Source: Fibrobacter sp. (GTDB lineage: Bacteria > Fibrobacterota > Fibrobacteria > Fibrobacterales > Fibrobacteraceae). From it: DNA of 64,000 nt. Below are positions 49,277 through 57,434 of the stretch, one piece after another. Location: contig JAKSIK010000005.1 of assembly GCA_024398835.1 (NCBI GenBank), positions 62,001 to 126,000 on the forward strand, given 5' to 3'. How positions within the stretch are numbered: the stretch's first letter is position 1; every line of letters starts with the position of its first letter. Made by a program: the position numbers and the translations under genes. The notes beneath the pieces are model-generated. The model saw only the letters and a list, made by a program, of their open reading frames with translations, ran no database searches and was not told the DNA's origin.

Positions 49277-50122
49277 TTAGAGAATGAAGGTTCGACCCGC
49301 ATAGACAAACACCCGGTGTTCAAGCCAGAGTTTGAGTGCGGCAGACAAAGTTCTTTTTTCAATATCCTTACCCAGTTCTACCAGTTCGTCAATGCTGGCG
49401 GTTTCGGGCACGCGCTGGATATCCTGACAGATGATGGGCCCCTGGTCCAGATCTTCTGTGGCAAAGTGGGCGGTAGCACCGATAATCTTCACGCCCTTGT
49501 GCCAGGCCTGGTGGTATGGCTTAGCGCCCTTGAAAGCAGGCAAGAATCCGTGGTGGATGTTGATGACGCGGTACTTGAACTCCTCGGTAAATTCGGAGGA
49601 GAGAATCTGCATGTAGCGGGCGAGGACGATAGTGTCGGTCTTGGTTTCCGCAATAATTTCGCGGAAGCGGTTCTCGGGAATGCTCTTATCTGGATTGGAG
49701 GGCACGTAGTAGAAGGGTACGCCAAAGGTACCGCCGATGGGGCCCAGGTCTGGATGGTTTCCTACAATGCAGCTGAATTCACAGGGGAGGTCGCCGTCGC
49801 GGCGCTTCAAGAGCAAATCGTAGAGGCAGTGGTCCGTCTTGGAGACGAAAATGGCCACACGCTCTGTTTTGCTGGTGTCGTAGAGTTTCCAGTCCAGTTG
49901 GAGGTGGGGGCCAAGCGTTTCCAAGTGCTTGCGGACTTCTTCCACATCGGCGGGCTCGATTTCGAAAACCGCCCTCAGGAAGAAGGTTTCAATATCTTTT
50001 GCGGTGTGTTGCTGTAAATCGATGATGTTGGCTCCGGCCTTGGCGAGAACCTGGGTCGTGCCGGCAATGAGCCCCTTTTGGTCAGGGCAGTGAATCTGCA
50101 AAATGTAACGAGTCATGGACAT
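49277..50122 (-). CDS. purU: Formyltetrahydrofolate deformylase
   Basis: Hydrolyses 10-formyl-THF to formate and THF, balancing one-carbon pools and supplying formate for purine synthesis. 281 residues: an N-terminal ACT domain (YILQIHCPDQKGLIAGTTQ), then a formyltransferase domain with INIHHGFLPAFKGAKPYHQA (catalytic Asn-His region) and GATAHFATEDLDQGPII including the catalytic Asp. Two ATGs are possible (50122, 50116). The first begins directly after the promoter motif and is preferred. First gene of a purU-membrane protein-pyrE transcript. Confidence 0.94.
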   Translation of the reverse strand: MSMTRYILQIHCPDQKGLIAGTTQVLAKAGANIIDLQQHTAKDIETFFLRAVFEIEPADVEEVRKHLETLGPHLQLDWKLYDTSKTERVAIFVSKTDHCLYDLLLKRRDGDLPCEFSCIVGNHPDLGPIGGTFGVPFYYVPSNPDKSIPENRFREIIAETKTDTIVLARYMQILSSEFTEEFKYRVINIHHGFLPAFKGAKPYHQAWHKGVKIIGATAHFATEDLDQGPIICQDIQRVPETASIDELVELGKDIEKRTLSAALKLWLEHRVFVYAGRTFIL

Positions 50123-50140
50123 GCCCTAAATGTAGCATAT
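50123..50140 (-). promoter_or_regulatory. Promoter motif of purU (leaderless)
   Basis: Minus-strand ATATGCTACATTTAGGGC; -10 box TACATT (50129-50134) ends 6 bases before ATG 50122. Confidence 0.5.
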
Positions 50141-50213
50141 TTTGCCAATCAATGGGGGGAGCATTGTTTTTAAAAAAGCTAGCTTTCTTTTGTCTTTAAA
50201 TGAGGATTCTCTT

Positions 50214-51338
50214 GTGACTTGCAATTGTGTCGTGCGTTGGGTAGTGTGGATTGGGTTATTGTCGGTTTTGTCCTGGGCAGCCGCTCCAAAGAGCTGGGAC
50301 GCCATCTACCATGCGGAAGGTCAGGGAGAATACACCTCGGCGAAGGTTGTAGGGAAGTACTCCTTTGGCAAGTACACTCATTACAAGAATGTGCAGCCCG
50401 TTTCCTTCAAGATTGAGGATGACAAGTTCGCCTTCTCTGTCTCTGGCAAGATAACGCTGCCGCTGGATAAATTTGAGAGCGGAACCTTCTACAAAGAGTG
50501 CAAGGATACTAAGGAAGCCTGGATTTCTTACTTTGACAAGCCCATGGAATTCGGGAAGAAGAATCCGGTAACCCTCATTGTGAATATCGCCGGCGTGGAC
50601 TTGGCCTGCGGTGACGATCTTTATGCAGTTTATGATTTGAGAATCAAGTTTGATAATGCGGAGGCGCAGAAATACTGGGTCAACAATTTGGAAGGGTACG
50701 AAAAGTATAAGCGGGAACAGGTGGCAAAACTCCGTCAGGAAGAGCAGGAGCATCGCGCCACCATTCGCGAAAATTCTTCCTTCTTCAAGGACCCTCGCGA
50801 TGGCCAGATGTACCGCACCATCAAGGTGGAAGGCCGCGAATGGTTTGCCCAGAATGCGAACTATAATGTGGAAGGTCATTCCTGGTGCTACGAGGACAAG
50901 GATTCCTATTGCATCCGCAGCGGTCGTCTCTATGATTTGGAAGGGGCGAGAAAGGCGTGCCCCAAGGGTTGGCATTTGCCCCGTGACCGCGAGTGGTCTG
51001 ATATGCTCACTGGCCTTACCCAGTGCTACGATGGGGTGGAAAAATGTGGTGCGTTTGCGAACAAATTAAAGGCTACCACAGGTTGGCAAGGCGGCGGTGG
51101 CACGGACGAATATGGTTTCAGCGTGTATTCCTCGGGTTATCGAAAAGTCATTGGAACGAAGACCGTTCGCTATGAGGATATGGGCGAATATACGGGATTC
51201 TGGAGCAGTCAGAATGGCCGTAACGAAACCATTTGGCTTTGGGCCATGGGCCGCATGAGCGACCAGTTGGTGCGTCAGCTGGTGCCTAGCCACGGGAAGA
51301 ACAACGCCTATTCTGTTCGCTGCATCAACGGGGATTAA
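50214..51338 (+). CDS. Fibrobacter succinogenes major paralogous domain protein
   Basis: Secreted protein of 374 residues with the TIGR02145-type domain that defines a large Fibrobacter paralogue family. The start is GTG 50214, with GAGGA 7 bases upstream and a signal peptide CVVRWVVWIGLLSVLSWAAA; an ORF reading from 50142 lacks an RBS. Residues about 35-190 are an unassigned N-terminal domain with a charged coiled segment (YKREQVAKLRQEEQEHR). The paralogous domain follows: FKDPRDGQMYRTIKVEGREW, FAQNANYNVEGHSWCY, CPKGWHLPRDREW, TDEYGFSVYSSGYR, and final SVRCINGD. These domains resemble formylglycine-sulfatase/C-lectin-like folds; function unknown. Confidence 0.88.
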   Translation: MTCNCVVRWVVWIGLLSVLSWAAAPKSWDAIYHAEGQGEYTSAKVVGKYSFGKYTHYKNVQPVSFKIEDDKFAFSVSGKITLPLDKFESGTFYKECKDTKEAWISYFDKPMEFGKKNPVTLIVNIAGVDLACGDDLYAVYDLRIKFDNAEAQKYWVNNLEGYEKYKREQVAKLRQEEQEHRATIRENSSFFKDPRDGQMYRTIKVEGREWFAQNANYNVEGHSWCYEDKDSYCIRSGRLYDLEGARKACPKGWHLPRDREWSDMLTGLTQCYDGVEKCGAFANKLKATTGWQGGGGTDEYGFSVYSSGYRKVIGTKTVRYEDMGEYTGFWSSQNGRNETIWLWAMGRMSDQLVRQLVPSHGKNNAYSVRCINGD

Positions 51339-51360
51339 GTTTTCACTCTGTTTTCAGCAA

Positions 51361-51396
51361 AAAAATCCCTTCCGTTTTTACGGAAGGGATTTTTTA
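51361..51396. terminator. Bidirectional intrinsic terminator between convergent genes
   Basis: Perfect 16-bp stem (51361-51376 with 51381-51396) containing TCCCTTCCGT / ACGGAAGGGA, with a TTTT loop and A/T tails serving as U-tracts on both strands. It should stop the paralogous-domain gene and pfp. Confidence 0.92.
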
Positions 51397-51411
51397 GTTC
51401 ATTAGTTTATC

Positions 51412-51492
51412 GAAGGATGGATGCCAGGCGCAGAGCCCCGTAGCGTAGTTAAATCTACGTGAGGGGCGATGCAACGCAGCAGACGCCTTCGA
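51412..51492. repeat. Long imperfect inverted-repeat element after pfp
   Basis: About 80 bases: outer CGAAGG (51412-51417) pairs with CCTTCG near 51484-51489; inner GCCCC pairs with GGGGC and CGTAG with CTACG around a TTAAAT loop (51437-51469). It lies between the pfp stop and the terminator. It resembles dispersed REP-type elements; only one copy is in this window. Confidence 0.5.
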
Positions 51493-51498
51493 GAAACA

Positions 51499-53157
51499 TT
51501 AAACCTTGGCGCCGCGTTCCAGCTTGATGGTAAAGTTTGTGATGTCGCAAACTTCGCTCGGACCCCAGTACTGGATCGGACCCGGGTAGGAGTAGGATTC
51601 AGTCTTGGCCCAAACATCGCGGTTCTTGGCGAAGAACTTGAACGGATTGCCGTTCAGTTCCACGAGAGCCTTCTGAATCACCGGCTTGTCTGCGCCGTGA
51701 CGACGTTCGATGTTCATCATCATGGTTATAGGAATGCCACCGGCAACCCACTTTTCGATGCCCTTGGTGAGGTCACGAACAGAGCTCATGTAGCCGTTCA
51801 TCTTGTTGAAGGCGAGCACAGAGGCAGTGAAGCCCAGGCTGTAGCAGTAGTCGGCGTCGAAGTTGGACGGAGCAGCGCAGCGGCCTTCGTAACCGAAGAA
51901 GTGGTTGAGAGCGGAGAACTTGCCCTTGAAGTTGTTGCGGCTCTTGAGGTCCTTCTTCACCATCTCGATGATGAGCTTTTCGGTTTCGATGAGGGAAACC
52001 TGAACGTTGCCATGGCTGTCGCGTTCCAGCATCAATTGTGCCTGAACGAATGCCGGGAGGCTCTTGAGCACTTCGGCGGAAGCCTTGCTGACCCACTTGC
52101 AGAGTTTTTCAACCTTGGCAGCAGTGTCGAGGCCTTCCACTTCTTTTTCGTGGTGGGCGAGAGCTTCAGAAAGTTCAGAAATAAGAACGCCAACATCCGG
52201 GATGAATTCCAGGAGGCCTTCCGGAATGAGGGCCACACCGAAGTTCTTGCCCTGAGCGGCACGGTCGGCAACGATGTCGGCCACATACTTGATGACCTGC
52301 TTCAGCTTCATCTTCTTGCCCTTCACTTCTTCAGAAATGAGGCAGATGTTCGGATGGGTCTGGAGAGCGGCTTCCAATGCGATGTGGGAAGCGCTACGGC
52401 CCATGAGCTTGATGAAGTGCCAGTACTTGCGGGCGGAGTTAGCGTCGCGCATGATGTTGCCGATAAGTTCGGAGTAGGTCTTCACAGCGGTGTCGAAACC
52501 GAAGGAGGTTTCGATGTATTCGTTCTTCAAGTCGCCGTCGATGGTCTTCGGGCAGCCGCAAACCACGCAGCTAGCGCCGTGGGCCTGGAAGTATTCGCCG
52601 AGAACGGCAGCGTTGGTGTTGGAGTCGTCACCGCCGATGATGACGATGGCGTCCAGCTTCTGAGCCTTGGCAACAGCCATGCACTTCTGGAACTGTTCTT
52701 CAGTTTCCAGCTTGGTACGGCCGGACTGGATGATGTCGAATCCACCAGTGTTGCGGTAGGAGTCCATGATCTTTTCGTTGATCACGATGAACTTGCCGTT
52801 TTCGAGACCGGAAGGACCGCCGAGGAAGCCAAGGAGCTTGCTCTTCTTGTCAATGCTCTTGATGCCATCAAAAAGACCTGCAATGACGTTGTGTCCACCA
52901 GGAGCCTGACCGCCGGAGAGCACCACGCCCACGTTGAGAGCCTTGCCCTTGAGAGCCTTGGTGGCCTTCTTGAGGGAAATGTACGGAGCGCCGTAGGTGT
53001 TCGGGAACAGAGCCTTGATCTTGGCCTGGTCGCGGACGGATTCAGTAGCCTTGCCCTTGTTGAGCGTTACCTTGAGAGCACCGCCGCGGAGAGCGACGGG
53101 GAGTTTCGGCTGGTAGGCCTTGCGGGCCTTGCCGAGTGCGGACAGATTGTCAGCCAT
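51499..53157 (-). CDS. pfp: PPi-dependent 6-phosphofructokinase
   Basis: Phosphorylates fructose 6-phosphate with pyrophosphate, reversibly, in glycolysis. 552 residues, the long (group II, plant beta-like) form. PPi dependence is read from GGDDSNTN with D178 where ATP enzymes have Gly, and from PKTIDGDL with Lys. Other motifs: GVVLSGGQAPGGHNVIAGL, FLGGPSGL, SFGFDTAVKTYSE, IKLMGRSASHIALE and LGYEGRCAAPSNFDADYCYS-like segment. ATG 53157 has AAGGAAG upstream; an in-frame start at 53184 is rejected. The leader includes a small GCCCA-TTCG-TGGGC hairpin (53179-53192). Confidence 0.94.
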   Translation of the reverse strand: MADNLSALGKARKAYQPKLPVALRGGALKVTLNKGKATESVRDQAKIKALFPNTYGAPYISLKKATKALKGKALNVGVVLSGGQAPGGHNVIAGLFDGIKSIDKKSKLLGFLGGPSGLENGKFIVINEKIMDSYRNTGGFDIIQSGRTKLETEEQFQKCMAVAKAQKLDAIVIIGGDDSNTNAAVLGEYFQAHGASCVVCGCPKTIDGDLKNEYIETSFGFDTAVKTYSELIGNIMRDANSARKYWHFIKLMGRSASHIALEAALQTHPNICLISEEVKGKKMKLKQVIKYVADIVADRAAQGKNFGVALIPEGLLEFIPDVGVLISELSEALAHHEKEVEGLDTAAKVEKLCKWVSKASAEVLKSLPAFVQAQLMLERDSHGNVQVSLIETEKLIIEMVKKDLKSRNNFKGKFSALNHFFGYEGRCAAPSNFDADYCYSLGFTASVLAFNKMNGYMSSVRDLTKGIEKWVAGGIPITMMMNIERRHGADKPVIQKALVELNGNPFKFFAKNRDVWAKTESYSYPGPIQYWGPSEVCDITNFTIKLERGAKV

Positions 53158-53198
53158 TGTTTCTTCCTTATTTGTTGTGCCCACGAATGGGCTCGGGT

Positions 53199-53220
53199 TA
53201 AAAAATTACCAGAGGGTAAT
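53199..53220 (-). terminator. Probable terminator of the GCS2-family gene
   Basis: On the minus strand, 20 bases after the GCS2 stop, ATTACC-CTCT-GGTAAT forms a 6-bp hairpin followed by TTTTTT. It overlaps the pfp -10 region. Confidence 0.5.
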
Positions 53221-53228
53221 ATAGTAAA
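53214..53228 (-). promoter_or_regulatory. Promoter motif of pfp
   Basis: Minus-strand TTTACTATATTACCC, -10 box TATATT. Gives a leader of about 50 bases with an RBS before ATG 53157. Confidence 0.5.
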
Positions 53229-53239
53229 GAAAACGGGCA

Positions 53240-54529
53240 CTAACCTTCGTACAGCCGATTATGACTGAGGCAATCCGCCAGTTTTTTGTATTGGCAGATA
53301 AAGGCTTCGCGGGAGGGGGAGTCGCCGAGGTTTTTGTAGAGGGCGCTGGCCAGCGTTCCGCGGGCAAGCATCTTTTCGAGAAATGTCTGCGATACCTCGG
53401 TGATGTCGTTCTTGACAACGCTGTAGATGTGCTTCCATACATCGCCGGCGGTAATCTTCTTGCTGGCCGAGGCTGCGCGGGCGGTTTTCGTCGCGGCAGT
53501 TTCCTCGCTCAGCCCGAACATCGCTGTAAATTCGGGCCAGTCGATGATGGTATTTTCCGCATCTTTGGCGGTGCGAACCAGAAGGTCCGCCAGCTTGTCG
53601 GTGTCCATTGCGCGCAATTTCTCCCGGTATTCCTTCATAGAGGTGGCGTCCGAAAGTTTTCCGCAACTGATGGCTTTCAGAGTGGCTACTTCCAGTTCCG
53701 CGATGGCGATATCGGCGTTGGGGCATTCCTGAATGTCTACCAGGCGGATTTCGATGGCACCGCGGTCGAATCGAGCGATGGCGCCACGGCTATTGAGGAA
53801 AAAGTGGTTCAGCAGGTGTTTCGGATCGTGTGGCGCGATGTCCGCTTTCACTTTCTCGAAAATGACTTTGTTGTAGTCGTCGTAGGTATAGACGGGTTCA
53901 GGAATGACTTTCCCCGCAATGCTCGGAATTTTATCCTGGTTGTGCCTGTAAGTTTCGATGCGGGCATCCAGAAATCCGCTGAATTTTCCGTCCAGATAGG
54001 GGCTGCTGGCGGCAATGGCGGGAAGTAACGGTAACAGCACGCGAATGGCCGCGTGCAAATCGCCAAACTCGTCATCTCCATCGAAGGAGAGGTTCAGGTG
54101 TGTGGATTGCAGATTGCTCCAGCCGTGCCCGCTGCAGTTGAAAATCTGGTCGTAGCAGTCGTAGATTTCCTTGCATTCGTAGGGCCACAGCACCTTATCC
54201 GCGGGGTCCATAAAGGGGTGGGCGGCGCTGGGCAAAAGCATGGCGTTAATTTTTTCCAGCTTCTTGTTGGCGCGGCGGATTTCGTGATGGAACCGCTTTC
54301 CAAGCCCGTCAAATTTTGATTTCGGGTGTGCACATTTGAATTCCAGTACGTGGCTCACCAGTTCATTGGACAAGCCGATGTCGTCATACTCTACGTCGGA
54401 AAGCTGGTTGCCTTCGTGGTCTTTTCCAAGGGGAATATCTGCTCGGGGGAGAACCTGAAGGGTGTCCCTATCCACAATCATATATTCCATTTCTACGCCA
54501 AAGCGTTCCCAAATCTTATAGCAATTCAT
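53240..54529 (-). CDS. GCS2-family carboxylate-amine ligase (glutamate-cysteine ligase-like)
   Basis: ATP-dependent amide-bond-forming enzyme of the glutamine-synthetase-like fold, 429 residues. GCS2 features: FGVEMEYMIVD (metal-binding E-x-E) at the N-terminus, VSHVLEFK, SNLQSTHLNLSFDGDDEF, and the basic/acidic pair RGAIEIRLVDIQECPNADI. A Thr/Ala/Ser-rich spacer (EETAATKTARAASASKK) precedes a helical tail of about 70 residues. The neighbouring RLAN-ATP-grasp gene, transcribed in the same direction just upstream, suggests a joint peptide-forming or amino-acid-modifying pathway rather than classical glutathione synthesis. The ATG lies at the edge of a heptamer repeat array that supplies its ATGAATTG context. 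Substrates unknown. Confidence 0.8.
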   Translation of the reverse strand: MNCYKIWERFGVEMEYMIVDRDTLQVLPRADIPLGKDHEGNQLSDVEYDDIGLSNELVSHVLEFKCAHPKSKFDGLGKRFHHEIRRANKKLEKINAMLLPSAAHPFMDPADKVLWPYECKEIYDCYDQIFNCSGHGWSNLQSTHLNLSFDGDDEFGDLHAAIRVLLPLLPAIAASSPYLDGKFSGFLDARIETYRHNQDKIPSIAGKVIPEPVYTYDDYNKVIFEKVKADIAPHDPKHLLNHFFLNSRGAIARFDRGAIEIRLVDIQECPNADIAIAELEVATLKAISCGKLSDATSMKEYREKLRAMDTDKLADLLVRTAKDAENTIIDWPEFTAMFGLSEETAATKTARAASASKKITAGDVWKHIYSVVKNDITEVSQTFLEKMLARGTLASALYKNLGDSPSREAFICQYKKLADCLSHNRLYEG

Positions 54530-54772
54530 AATTCACAATTTACAATTTAAAATTCATAATCAATAATTAATGCTTTGCACTCATTTTGACTTCGGCTCGG
54601 AAGTGCCCGAGCAAGCTCGGTCGTTTCGCTCGCCTCAACAAAATTCATAATGCAAAATTATTTCGAGAGAGTTCTTCCTTTGAAATATCTCATACTTCAT
54701 AATTCATACTTCATAATTTATAATTAAGTCTACGTTAGATAAAATTTTGAATTTTGCATTTTTAATTTTGAA
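54530..54772. repeat. Composite repeat region between the two ligase genes
   Basis: Heptamer arrays at 54530-54570, 54641-54663 and 54690-54772 surround a GC-rich inverted-repeat element (54571-54640) with CCGAG-CAAG-CTCGG at its centre. The region holds no gene. It separates the RLAN-ATP-grasp stop from the GCS2 start. Confidence 0.7.
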
Positions 54773-56275
54773 TTAAAAATACACCTCTCTCTCGTGTTGC
54801 AGAATCTTCTGCTGGGCTGCATTCAGGCGGTCTTCAATGCGGTGCCGCAGAGAGCGCATGATGGAAAGGTACAGCTTCTTTTTCGCCACCTGGTCTTCGA
54901 TTCCAGCGTCAATGCTCGGATTATCGTTGACTTCGATGACCATGGGCTTCCCATTCACTTCCTTCAAATCTACGCCGTAGAGTCCGTTCCCAATCATAGA
55001 CGCCACACGGAGCGCCGTTTTCACGATGCCGTGAGGTACCATCTCGATAGGAACCGTGTCGAACATGCCGCAGATTTCGTCCTTGTCCGCAGAATTCCAG
55101 TTGTAGATTTGCCAGTGGTCCTTGGCCATGTAGTATTTGCAGGCGTAGATGGGCCGGCCATCCAGAATGCCCACGCGCCAGTCGAATTCCGTAGGCGTAT
55201 ATTCCTGCGCGATGAGTAGGTCGCTTTTCTCGAACATCTCGTCCAGCACCTGTTCCATCTCCGCCTTGTCGGCCACCTTCTTCACGCCGAGGGAGAAACT
55301 GGAGTCTGGAGCCTTGATGACCATGGGGAACCCCAGTTCCTTCGCCAGAGTGTGGCGGTTTTCGCTGTGGGCGATGATGGTTTTCGGCGCTGGAATCTTG
55401 CCTACATCCATCAGTTCCTGCAGATAAACTTTGTTGGAGCAGCGTAGGATGGAATCCGGGTCGTCAATGACTGCGATGCCTTCACTCTGGGCGCGGCGGG
55501 CAAAGGCGTAGGTGTGGTGATTCACGTTGGTTGTTTCACGAATGAAAATGGCGTCAAATTCGCCAACCCGGTGGTAATCCTTCTTGGTGATGAGTTCCAC
55601 CCGGAATCCTGTTTCCTGGGCAGCCTCGATGAAGTTGTGGATGGCCTGCTTGTTGCTTGGAGGTTCCTTTTCGTCGGGATTGATGAGAATGCCCAAGTCG
55701 TAGAGATATTCCTCGCTCTTCGCTGACACAAAGCGTGTCTTCTCGAAATATTCCTGCGCAAATTTGTCCACCATCTCTTTGTGGGTTTCGGGAATTTCGT
55801 CCACGCAGATGGGCCGGATGCTCTGGATGAACCACTTCTGCTTGAAGATGAATTTTGCGCGCAGTAGCGGAGCCTGGAAAATGCGGTACAGTTCCTGGGA
55901 CAGCTCCAGGTATTGCGGGCTCACGTTCTGCCCGAAATAGATGGAGAGGGCGAATTCCGTTCCGGTCAAGTGCCTTAGGCTTTTTTGGATGAGTTCGTCG
56001 ATGTCGTCGCTCACGATTTTCACCACCGCCGGAGCCTTGAAATCCCGGATGTTTTTCACATTGGGGATGACCTTGTGGCCCCGGGCTTCCGCTAGGAGGG
56101 AAACGTAATATCCCTTGCTCTGGTAACTGTAATCCCGACACAGGTTGAACACGCGGAGAGACTTCTCCTTTGTGAAATCGTGCTGGGTGAGGTAATCCTT
56201 GGCAGAGATGATTTCTGCTTCTGGGATGTGAAATTTCCAATTCTTGGGGTTATTGACAACAATTATTTTTTTCAT
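54773..56275 (-). CDS. RLAN-domain RimK-like ATP-grasp ligase
   Basis: 500 residues from ATG 56275. Residues 1 to about 150 fit the RLAN domain (RimK-like ATP-grasp N-terminal): KKIIVVNNPKNWKFHIPEAE, VFNLCRDYSYQSKGYYVSLL, AEARGHKVIPNVKNIRDF. The ATP-grasp part follows: CSNKVYLQELMDVGKIPAPK, FPMVIKAPDSSFSLGVKKV, IAQEYTPTEFDWRVGILDG, and the metal/ATP motif GVDLKEVNGKPMVIEVNDNP. Such enzymes join an amino acid or peptide carboxylate to an amine through an acyl phosphate. RimK itself adds glutamates to ribosomal protein S6, but the RLAN subgroup is predicted to act in an uncharacterised peptide pathway with a GCS2 ligase, and that gene is directly downstream. No ribosome-binding site is visible. 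Confidence 0.85.
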   Translation of the reverse strand: MKKIIVVNNPKNWKFHIPEAEIISAKDYLTQHDFTKEKSLRVFNLCRDYSYQSKGYYVSLLAEARGHKVIPNVKNIRDFKAPAVVKIVSDDIDELIQKSLRHLTGTEFALSIYFGQNVSPQYLELSQELYRIFQAPLLRAKFIFKQKWFIQSIRPICVDEIPETHKEMVDKFAQEYFEKTRFVSAKSEEYLYDLGILINPDEKEPPSNKQAIHNFIEAAQETGFRVELITKKDYHRVGEFDAIFIRETTNVNHHTYAFARRAQSEGIAVIDDPDSILRCSNKVYLQELMDVGKIPAPKTIIAHSENRHTLAKELGFPMVIKAPDSSFSLGVKKVADKAEMEQVLDEMFEKSDLLIAQEYTPTEFDWRVGILDGRPIYACKYYMAKDHWQIYNWNSADKDEICGMFDTVPIEMVPHGIVKTALRVASMIGNGLYGVDLKEVNGKPMVIEVNDNPSIDAGIEDQVAKKKLYLSIMRSLRHRIEDRLNAAQQKILQHEREVYF

Positions 56276-56514
56276 GATGAGTGCGCCACGCAACGAAAAC
56301 GCATTCCTTCGGAATGGATTTCTGTAATAGGCCTTGAAAGGGGAATGAGATGAGTTCTAGCAAAGGGCTAAGAAAACTCAATAAATCGTATAATGACGCT
56401 CCGGTCAAAAGTTTCCGTATGTGGCAAGTTTTGCCCAACGGTTCGCACCAAAACTATGAATAAAATAAGGTTGTGGCAAGATATGGGTTGGAATAAATAG
56501 GCTGTTTCGGGTAC
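56276..56514. other. Intergenic region upstream of the RLAN-ATP-grasp gene
   Basis: About 240 bases without a supported gene apart from a weak small ORF (56350-56463). It should contain the RLAN gene promoter, but no good match to the window motif is seen. Visible features are a CATTCC-TTC-GGAATG hairpin (56302-56316), GGCAA-GTT-TTGCC (56422-56434), and the direct repeat tgtggcaag at 56420-56428 and 56472-56480, which could be operator half-sites. Confidence 0.3.
56350..56463 (+). CDS. Possible small ORF (37 residues)
   Basis: ATG to TAA, encoding a basic peptide that begins MSSSKGLRKLNKSYNDAP and ends NGSHQNYE. AAAGGGG lies about 8 bases before the ATG and TGTAAT about 25 bases upstream. 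No homologue is recognised and it lies divergently from the RLAN gene, so it may be spurious. It is listed because it is the only plausible ORF in a 307-base gap. Confidence 0.2.
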   Translation: MSSSKGLRKLNKSYNDAPVKSFRMWQVLPNGSHQNYE

Positions 56515-56545
56515 AAAAAAGGCCTCCAACATCTAGTTGGAAGCC
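56515..56545 (-). terminator. Intrinsic terminator of aqpZ
   Basis: Minus-strand GGCTTCCAAC-TAGAT-GTTGGAGGCC (one mismatch in 10 pairs) followed by TTTTTT (56515-56520). About 38 bases after the aqpZ stop. Confidence 0.85.
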
Positions 56546-56582
56546 TCTTCAAAATCAGGGGGAGACCTGTGTATCACTCGCC

Positions 56583-57302
56583 TTATTTCTTTTCACAAAT
56601 CATCTTGTAAGCAAAGCCACCGATGACACCGCCGAGAATCGGGGCAACCCAGAAGAGCCAGAGCTGCTTCAAGGCAGCACCGCCAACGAACACGGCAACA
56701 GCAGTAGAACGGGCCGGGTTCACAGAGGTGTTGGTCACGGGAATGCTGATGAGGTGGATGAGGGTGAGGCAGAGGCCGATGGCGATAGGAGCAAAGCCAG
56801 CGGGAGCGCGACCGTCGGTAGCACCCATGATCACGAACAGGAACACAGCGGTGAGAACCACTTCGATGAGGAAGGCCGGAAGCATGCCGGTAGCCTTGCC
56901 GCCGAAAGCGTTGAGACCGTTGGTGAGTTCGTCAGACCAGCCGTTGGTGGCGAAAGCGCCGATGCCAGCGTTGGTGAGGTCCGGGCAGGCAATTGCGAAG
57001 AGGACGCCAGCAGCGATGATGCCGCCGATGCACTGTGCAATGATATAGGCCGGAGCTTCCTTAGCAGGGAAGCGACCGCCAGCAACCTGGCCGAGAGTCA
57101 CAGCCGGGTTCAGATGGCAACCGGAAATGTGGCCGATGGCATATGCCATGGTGAGAACGGTAAGACCGAAGGCGAGAGAAACGCCAACGTAGCCGATTCC
57201 GGTAGTGGGAACGCCGCAGGCGAGGACAGCTGCACCGCAGCCGCCGAACACCAGCCAGAATGTACCGATTGCTTCAGCAATTGCACGAGTAGAAAGTTTC
57301 AT
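56583..57302 (-). CDS. aqpZ: Aquaporin Z-type water channel
   Basis: Six-helix membrane channel, 239 residues. The two pore loops are [11 protein letters not shown] and [14 protein letters not shown], both with intact NPA. The water-type selectivity residues fit AqpZ: His within a helix ([13 protein letters not shown]) and Arg after the second NPA. N-terminal [20 protein letters not shown] is family-typical. It contributes to rapid water exchange during osmotic change. RBS GGAGATATC precedes the ATG, and there is a strong terminator downstream. Single-gene unit. Confidence 0.95.
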   Translation of the reverse strand: MKLSTRAIAEAIGTFWLVFGGCGAAVLACGVPTTGIGYVGVSLAFGLTVLTMAYAIGHISGCHLNPAVTLGQVAGGRFPAKEAPAYIIAQCIGGIIAAGVLFAIACPDLTNAGIGAFATNGWSDELTNGLNAFGGKATGMLPAFLIEVVLTAVFLFVIMGATDGRAPAGFAPIAIGLCLTLIHLISIPVTNTSVNPARSTAVAVFVGGAALKQLWLFWVAPILGGVIGGFAYKMICEKK

Positions 57303-57340
57303 GATATCTCCATTTTTATGGTTTATTGTGAATTACGCGT

Positions 57341-57357
57341 GAAAAAATACAAAAATG
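57341..57357 (-). promoter_or_regulatory. Promoter motif of aqpZ
   Basis: Minus-strand CATTTTTGTATTTTTTC, -10 box TATTTT; a leader of about 35 bases with an RBS follows. Confidence 0.35.
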
Positions 57358-57434
57358 CCGTTTCGATGGCTTTAATTTGCTTGGATTTAGGATTTTGGCG
57401 AGATGAAAGCAGTGAAGAATGTGACGGAGGTCAC

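Noticed and set aside
51412..51492. tRNA gene
   Set aside because: No T-loop consensus, no CCA-proximal acceptor stem and no anticodon arm; the pairing is a simple nested inverted repeat.
51469..53268. 599-codon plus-strand frame opposite pfp
   Set aside because: Very long, but composed of Val/Glu/Ala/His strings typical of antisense reading; pfp has full catalytic motifs on the other strand.
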